Shown piece by piece: positions 56,206-64,000 of a stretch of DNA of 64,000 bases (position 1 is its first letter; every line of letters begins with the position of its first letter). The stretch is from assembly GCF_019749295.1 (NCBI RefSeq), contig NZ_JACWFG010000006.1, positions 186,001 through 250,000 of the forward strand, written 5' to 3'. Made by a program: the position numbers and the translations under genes. The DNA comes from Neobacillus niacini. Its GTDB lineage: Bacteria; Bacillota; Bacilli; Bacillales; Cytobacillaceae. The notes beneath the pieces were generated by a model. The model searched no databases, was not told where the DNA came from, and saw only the letters and a program-made list of their open reading frames with translations.

Positions 56206-57531
56206 ATGGACTTAAAAGCAGGTTTATGGCAGCAGCAAACATTGAAATTGGCGATGACGCAGGAGTTGACTCAGGCAATTGCGCTTCTACAATATTCGGC
56301 ACAAGAGCTTACTGCCTTCTTAGAAAATAAGGCACTCGAAAATCCCCTGCTTCAGGTTGAGAATCATACGATCCAGCCAATTAACCCATTAATAGACCGA
56401 AATCGGCGAAAACATACTAAGAATACAGAAAATGATTGGATTGAACAAATAGCAGCGAAGTCATCTTCTATTGAGGACCAATTGATCAGCCAACTTAATA
56501 TCCATAAATACTCTAGTAAACAATTAAGGGTAATCAAATACTTAATTGAAAACCTTGATGTAAATGGATACTTAACATCGGAACCGAGAGATATCTCAGA
56601 GCAGCTCAGTGTTCCAATCGAACTGGTAGAGGAAAGTATTATCATTATCCAAACTTTGGAGCCAGCAGGAATTGGAGCCCGCAATCTTCAAGAGTGTTTA
56701 ATCATTCAGGTTGAAAGGGAAAACCTAGAGGATGATTTGGCGTTAACTATCCTCACACATTATTTCGTTCCCTTTGCTGAAAAGAAATGGAAGCAAATTG
56801 CGAAAGAACTTGAAGTGCCATTACAAAAGATTCAAGAGGTATTTGATAACATACAACAACTAAATCCCCGCCCTGGTGCACTTTTAGAACTGGGAAATGC
56901 TTCTTATATTATTCCTGATGCTATTGTTGAACGAGTTGGGGATCAGTTTTTAGTACGATTGTGTGACGACATCATTCCTAAAATTAGCTTTAATGACAAC
57001 TATTATCAAAAGCTTAACAGAACCCAAGATTCTCAAGTAGGACGTTTCTTGCAGGAAAAGGTACAGGATTATCAATGGATCATGAAAAGCATTGAACAGA
57101 GGAAGGAAACGTTAACAAGGGTAGTGAGTAAAATTGTGGAAAAGCAGCCTCTTTTTTTTCAAAAGGGGAAGGAATACCTAGTTCCAATGACGATGAAGGA
57201 TATCGCAAGTGAGCTTGAGATTCATGAATCAACCGTTAGCAGGGCTGTAAAGGAAAAATATGTGCAAACGCCCATTGGAACGTTCTCCTTAAAATCCTTC
57301 TTTACTAGCACCATCCAAACGGTATCAGATGAAAACACTTCATCGAGCCAAGTGAAAAATGCGATTGCAGCCATAATCGAATCAGAAAACAAACAACGCC
57401 CGTTTTCAGATCAGGAAATTGTGGATAAACTAAAAACAAGCCAAGGAATTGTGGTTTCGAGAAGAACAATAGCAAAATACCGAGACCAGCTGGGAATTCC
57501 CTCCTCGTCAAAAAGAAAAAGATTTGATTGA
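56206..57531 (+). CDS. sigL: RNA polymerase sigma-54 factor
   Basis: This 441-residue protein has the Gln-rich activator-interacting region I (MDLKAGLWQQQTLKLAMTQ pattern), the core-binding region, a helix-turn-helix (LEIHESTVSRAV) and the RpoN box SRRTIAKYRDQL near the C-terminus. It directs transcription from -24/-12 promoters with enhancer proteins; in B. subtilis SigL serves levanase, arginine, acetoin and branched amino-acid genes and cold adaptation. No regulator of the NtrC type is in the window. Confidence 0.97.
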   Translation: MDLKAGLWQQQTLKLAMTQELTQAIALLQYSAQELTAFLENKALENPLLQVENHTIQPINPLIDRNRRKHTKNTENDWIEQIAAKSSSIEDQLISQLNIHKYSSKQLRVIKYLIENLDVNGYLTSEPRDISEQLSVPIELVEESIIIIQTLEPAGIGARNLQECLIIQVERENLEDDLALTILTHYFVPFAEKKWKQIAKELEVPLQKIQEVFDNIQQLNPRPGALLELGNASYIIPDAIVERVGDQFLVRLCDDIIPKISFNDNYYQKLNRTQDSQVGRFLQEKVQDYQWIMKSIEQRKETLTRVVSKIVEKQPLFFQKGKEYLVPMTMKDIASELEIHESTVSRAVKEKYVQTPIGTFSLKSFFTSTIQTVSDENTSSSQVKNAIAAIIESENKQRPFSDQEIVDKLKTSQGIVVSRRTIAKYRDQLGIPSSSKRKRFD

Positions 57532-57543
57532 AAGGAATAGAAA

Positions 57544-57792
57544 ATGCCGCAAACAGTGATTACCTTTTACACTAGAAAACGCTGTCCACTTTGTGAGAAA
57601 GCAAAAGAACTAATTCTTGAATTAAAAGAAGAATGGAACTTCTCTTTTGAAGAAATTGATATTGATGAAAGTGATGAATTAACCGAGCAATACGGAATTA
57701 TGATTCCAGTGGTTCATATCAATGGGGAAGAAGTGGCTTTCGGAATAATTAACAAAATGGACATACGTAACCGTTTACAAGAAAAAACGTAA
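57544..57792 (+). CDS. Glutaredoxin-family protein
   Basis: This 82-residue thioredoxin-fold protein has the redox motif CPLC, the cis-Pro in MIPVVHINGEE and no other domain. It resembles the DUF836/glutaredoxin-like group. The substrate is unknown. It lies 12 bases after sigL and may be cotranscribed. No terminator separates it from the cggR promoter. Confidence 0.85.
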   Translation: MPQTVITFYTRKRCPLCEKAKELILELKEEWNFSFEEIDIDESDELTEQYGIMIPVVHINGEEVAFGIINKMDIRNRLQEKT

Positions 57793-57802
57793 AACTTTTA
57801 AG

Positions 57803-57831
57803 TTGAAATAGGTTTTCACTCCTGTTAGAAT
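57803..57831 (+). promoter_or_regulatory. Promoter of the glycolytic operon
   Basis: TTGAAA, 17-base spacer, TAGAAT. Confidence 0.72.
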
Positions 57832-57868
57832 GTAAATTGTTAGCAGGGGTGATTTTTTTTCGATGAAG

Positions 57869-57904
57869 TGGGACATAATTTGTCTACGGTGGACATTTTA
57901 TGAC
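57869..57904 (+). promoter_or_regulatory. CggR operator
   Basis: TGGGAC-N6-TGTC-N4-GTGGAC-N6-TGAC matches the B. subtilis CggR operator, a direct repeat of CGGGAC-N6-TGTC with a four-base gap. It begins about 30 bases after the expected transcription start, so the repressor would act as a roadblock to RNA polymerase rather than block its binding. Confidence 0.85.
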
Positions 57905-57934
57905 CAGTTACATATAATAAAGGAGCAGGACGTT

Positions 57935-58957
57935 ATGCAATCACTCATCGATATTCAAAAAAGATTATTACCTGATCTCCTTCAAGTACTACATAAACGA
58001 TATTCTATCCTTAGACATATCGGTTTTATGCAGCCTGTGGGAAGAAGGAGTCTTGCTTCCAACCTTGGGTACACGGAAAGAGTTCTTCGCAGTGAGGTTG
58101 ACTTTCTAAAGGAACAAAATCTTGTCTCTATTAACAATGTGGGCATGAGTTTGACGTTAGAAGGAAAAAATTTACTGGAAGACTTAGAAGAAATGATTCG
58201 CGAATTGATTGGTATTGATGTAATGGAGCTTGAATTGAAACATCGTCTCAAAATCCGCAAGGTAGTGATTGTACCTGGTAACAGTGATGAATCATCAATG
58301 GTGAAAGATGACCTAGGGAAGGCTAGTGCATTTTGCATGAAAAAGTACCTAACCGGGAAAAATATTATTGCTGTGACTGGCGGTTCAACTATGGCGGCTG
58401 TCGCAAATGTACTTACACCAGAGCTTGGAAAAAAGGAACTTCTTTTTGTTCCCGCTCGCGGTGGAATTGGCGAAGATGTTCATAACCAGGCAAATACCAT
58501 CAGCTCAATTATGTCAAAGAATACAGGTTCTAAGCATCGTGTCTTTTATGTACCTGATCAGGTAAGTAATGAAATTTATCAGTCCCTTATAAAAGAACCA
58601 GAAATTCATGAAGTATTAAATCTCATTAAATCTGCTAGCATGGTTCTTCATGGAATTGGGGATGCTATCACAATGGCTGAACGGCGGAAGTCGAAACCCG
58701 AGGTTATGCAAAAGCTAGAGAATCAGGCAGCGGTTGGGGAAGCTTTCGGCTACTATTTTAATGAAAATGGTGAGATTGTCCATAAGGTCTTGACGATTGG
58801 GCTTCAGCTAGAAGATCTCATGCAGATTCCAAATGTGATTGCTGTAGCTGGTGGAGCTTCTAAGGCAAAAGCAATTAAAGCTTATATGAAAAGTGCACCT
58901 GCCTCGACGATATTAATCACGGATGAGGGTGCAGCGAGAAAGTTATTAAAAGGTTAA
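57935..58957 (+). CDS. cggR: Central glycolytic genes regulator CggR
   Basis: This 340-residue SorC-family repressor has an N-terminal winged helix (about 25-85) and a sugar-phosphate-binding domain (VTGGSTMAAVANVL, PARGGIGED). Fructose-1,6-bisphosphate releases it from DNA. The start is the ATG at 57935 after AAAGGAG; an upstream in-frame ATG at 57863 lies before the operator and would give a non-family extension. It leads the gapA-pgk-tpiA-gpmI-eno operon. Confidence 0.96.
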   Translation: MQSLIDIQKRLLPDLLQVLHKRYSILRHIGFMQPVGRRSLASNLGYTERVLRSEVDFLKEQNLVSINNVGMSLTLEGKNLLEDLEEMIRELIGIDVMELELKHRLKIRKVVIVPGNSDESSMVKDDLGKASAFCMKKYLTGKNIIAVTGGSTMAAVANVLTPELGKKELLFVPARGGIGEDVHNQANTISSIMSKNTGSKHRVFYVPDQVSNEIYQSLIKEPEIHEVLNLIKSASMVLHGIGDAITMAERRKSKPEVMQKLENQAAVGEAFGYYFNENGEIVHKVLTIGLQLEDLMQIPNVIAVAGGASKAKAIKAYMKSAPASTILITDEGAARKLLKG

Positions 58958-59006
58958 ACCCTTTTTAAAATAAAAAACCTTTTTTCAAAACAAGGAGGAA
59001 ATAACA

Positions 59007-60014
59007 ATGACAGTAAAAGTTGGTATTAATGGATTTGGTCGTATCGGCCGTAACGTTTTTCGTGCGGCATTAAATAATTCAGAAATGGAAATCGTAGCAA
59101 TCAATGATTTAACTGATGCAAATATGCTTGCGCATCTTTTAAAGTATGATACAGTCCATGGAACTCTTCAACAAGATGTAACAGTTGACGGTTCTTACCT
59201 AGTAGTCGGCAACCAAAAGGTAAAAGTACTTGCTGAACGTGATCCAGCTCAATTAGGCTGGGGCGATCTTGGTGTTGAAGTTGTTGTTGAATCAACAGGA
59301 CGTTTCACAAAGCGTGAAGATGCTGCGAAACACCTTGAAGCAGGTGCAAAGAAGGTTATCATTTCTGCTCCAGCTTCTAACGAAGATATTACAATTGTTA
59401 TGGGTGTTAACGAAGATAAGTACGATGCGGCTAACCACCACGTATTATCAAATGCATCTTGTACAACTAACTGTCTAGCTCCTTTTGCTAAGGTTTTAAA
59501 TGATCAATTCGGAATCAAGCGTGGAATGATGACTACTATCCACTCTTATACAAATGACCAGCAAATCCTTGATTTACCACACAAGGACTACCGTCGTGCG
59601 CGTGCTGCTGCAGAAAACATGATTCCAACTTCTACAGGCGCAGCGAAAGCAGTTTCTTTAGTTCTTCCAGAACTTAAAGGTAAATTAAATGGTATGGCAG
59701 TACGTGTACCAACTCCAAACGTTTCAATCGTTGACTTAGTTGCTGAATTAGAGAAAAATGTAACAGCTGAAGAAGTAAATGCAGCATTAAAAGCAGCTGC
59801 TGAAGGTCCATTAAAAGGAATTCTTCACTATAGCGAACTTCCATTAGTATCTACTGACTATAATGGCAGCCCAGCTTCTTCTTCAATCGATTCATTATCA
59901 ACTATGGTTCTAGAAGACAATATGGTTAAAGTATTATCTTGGTATGACAATGAAGTGGGTTACTCAAGCCGTGTTGTTGACCTTATTGGATATATCGCTC
60001 AAAAAGGTCTATAA
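59007..60014 (+). CDS. gapA: Glyceraldehyde-3-phosphate dehydrogenase, glycolytic
   Basis: The 335-residue enzyme makes 1,3-bisphosphoglycerate with NAD. NAD-binding [17 protein letters not shown] is at the start, and the catalytic Cys lies in [12 protein letters not shown]. Codons are strongly biased (GCT, CGT, GGT, CTT), as for a major protein. AAGGAGG precedes the ATG. In B. subtilis the cggR-gapA mRNA is cut to raise GapA; a cut site cannot be assigned here. Confidence 0.98.
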   Translation: MTVKVGINGFGRIGRNVFRAALNNSEMEIVAINDLTDANMLAHLLKYDTVHGTLQQDVTVDGSYLVVGNQKVKVLAERDPAQLGWGDLGVEVVVESTGRFTKREDAAKHLEAGAKKVIISAPASNEDITIVMGVNEDKYDAANHHVLSNASCTTNCLAPFAKVLNDQFGIKRGMMTTIHSYTNDQQILDLPHKDYRRARAAAENMIPTSTGAAKAVSLVLPELKGKLNGMAVRVPTPNVSIVDLVAELEKNVTAEEVNAALKAAAEGPLKGILHYSELPLVSTDYNGSPASSSIDSLSTMVLEDNMVKVLSWYDNEVGYSSRVVDLIGYIAQKGL

Positions 60015-60076
60015 TCTAAACTGGCACAAATTGGATATATATCCAACGAAAAGCTATAATGATTAAGGGTATTTCA

Positions 60077-60110
60077 AAGGGGAGCGGGGAACATTCCCCC
60101 CTCCTTTTTT
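60077..60110 (+). terminator. Partial terminator between gapA and pgk
   Basis: GGAGCGGGG pairs with CCCCCCTCC with a bulge, followed by six T. It would lower pgk relative to gapA expression, since pgk to eno follow in the same direction. Confidence 0.75.
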
Positions 60111-60161
60111 CATGTAAAATAAAGACTTTGTATCTAGCTTTTTATCAATAGGAGGCTTCGC

Positions 60162-63665
<3,504 letters not shown>

Positions 63666-63692
63666 TTTTTTATATTAAAGGAGAGAAATTAA

Positions 63693-64000
<308 letters not shown>

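Noticed and set aside
60020..60045. Sigma-54 promoter before pgk (TGGCAC followed by TTGGAT)
   Set aside because: The -12 element lacks the essential GC at the right spacing, and glycolytic genes are not SigL genes.

Overview
The window is chromosomal DNA from a low-GC, endospore-former-type Firmicute of the family Bacillaceae. Most genes and their order match the Bacillus subtilis secA-to-eno arm (prfB, cccB, ftsEX, ctpB, minJ, csbA-uvrBA, yvl genes, nagAB-nagR, hprK-lgt-yvoD-ppaX-yvoF, hisZGDBHAFI, yvcD, trxB, rapZ-yvcK-whiA-crh, clpP, tRNA-Arg, sigL, cggR-gapA-pgk-tpiA-gpmI-eno). Protein sequences look like Neobacillus/Mesobacillus-type bacilli, but I cannot name a species from the sequence alone.

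The accessory part is 3.5-14.3 kb: seven genes, all on the plus strand, lying between a reversed secA (minus strand) and prfB. Five encode multiheme c-type cytochromes with 10, 12, 6, 8 and 8 CXXCH sites (44 in total). The other two encode a membrane-anchored TPR protein and a six-repeat NHL beta-propeller protein. The first two cytochromes begin with a membrane anchor and a NapC/NirT-like quinol-dehydrogenase module and are paralogues. The hexaheme protein has a clean signal peptide and the codon bias of a very highly expressed gene. The last two carry tandem Ig-like domains before their heme domains, as expected of proteins crossing a thick Gram-positive wall. The simplest reading is an electron conduit from menaquinol to the cell surface (extracellular electron transfer), with the hexaheme protein as a candidate polymerising filament or bulk surface cytochrome. 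This is the most notable system in the window. Between it and prfB lies a dense cluster of DnaA boxes (three perfect and four one-mismatch 9-mers in 180 bp).

Region by region: 0-3 kb holds a gene end, a hairpin-bearing tandem repeat, and secA. 3.5-14.3 kb is the cytochrome cluster. 14.4-24.7 kb holds prfB (programmed +1 frameshift), a YitT protein, cytochrome c551, ftsEX with an M23 coiled-coil hydrolase, ctpB, minJ and a membrane protein. 24.7-28 kb holds an unknown membrane protein, a MITE-like repeat, and a CadC-type metal sensor with a cation-efflux transporter. 28-35 kb holds csbA, uvrBA and yvlABD. 35-37.6 kb holds the N-acetylglucosamine catabolic operon with its regulator. 37.8-41.8 kb holds the hprK-lgt-ppaX operon. 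41.9-48.3 kb is a complete his operon except hisC. 48.5-55.8 kb holds a TPR protein, trxB, the nudix-rapZ-yvcK-whiA-crh operon and clpP. 56-64 kb holds tRNA-Arg, sigma-54, and the glycolytic operon under CggR, running into a truncated eno at the window edge.

Control sites visible in the DNA include a CggR operator downstream of its promoter, a DasR/NagR-type operator on nagA, a CtsR box over clpP promoters, a near-consensus SOS box before uvrB, two CadC-type inverted repeats, and many intrinsic terminators.
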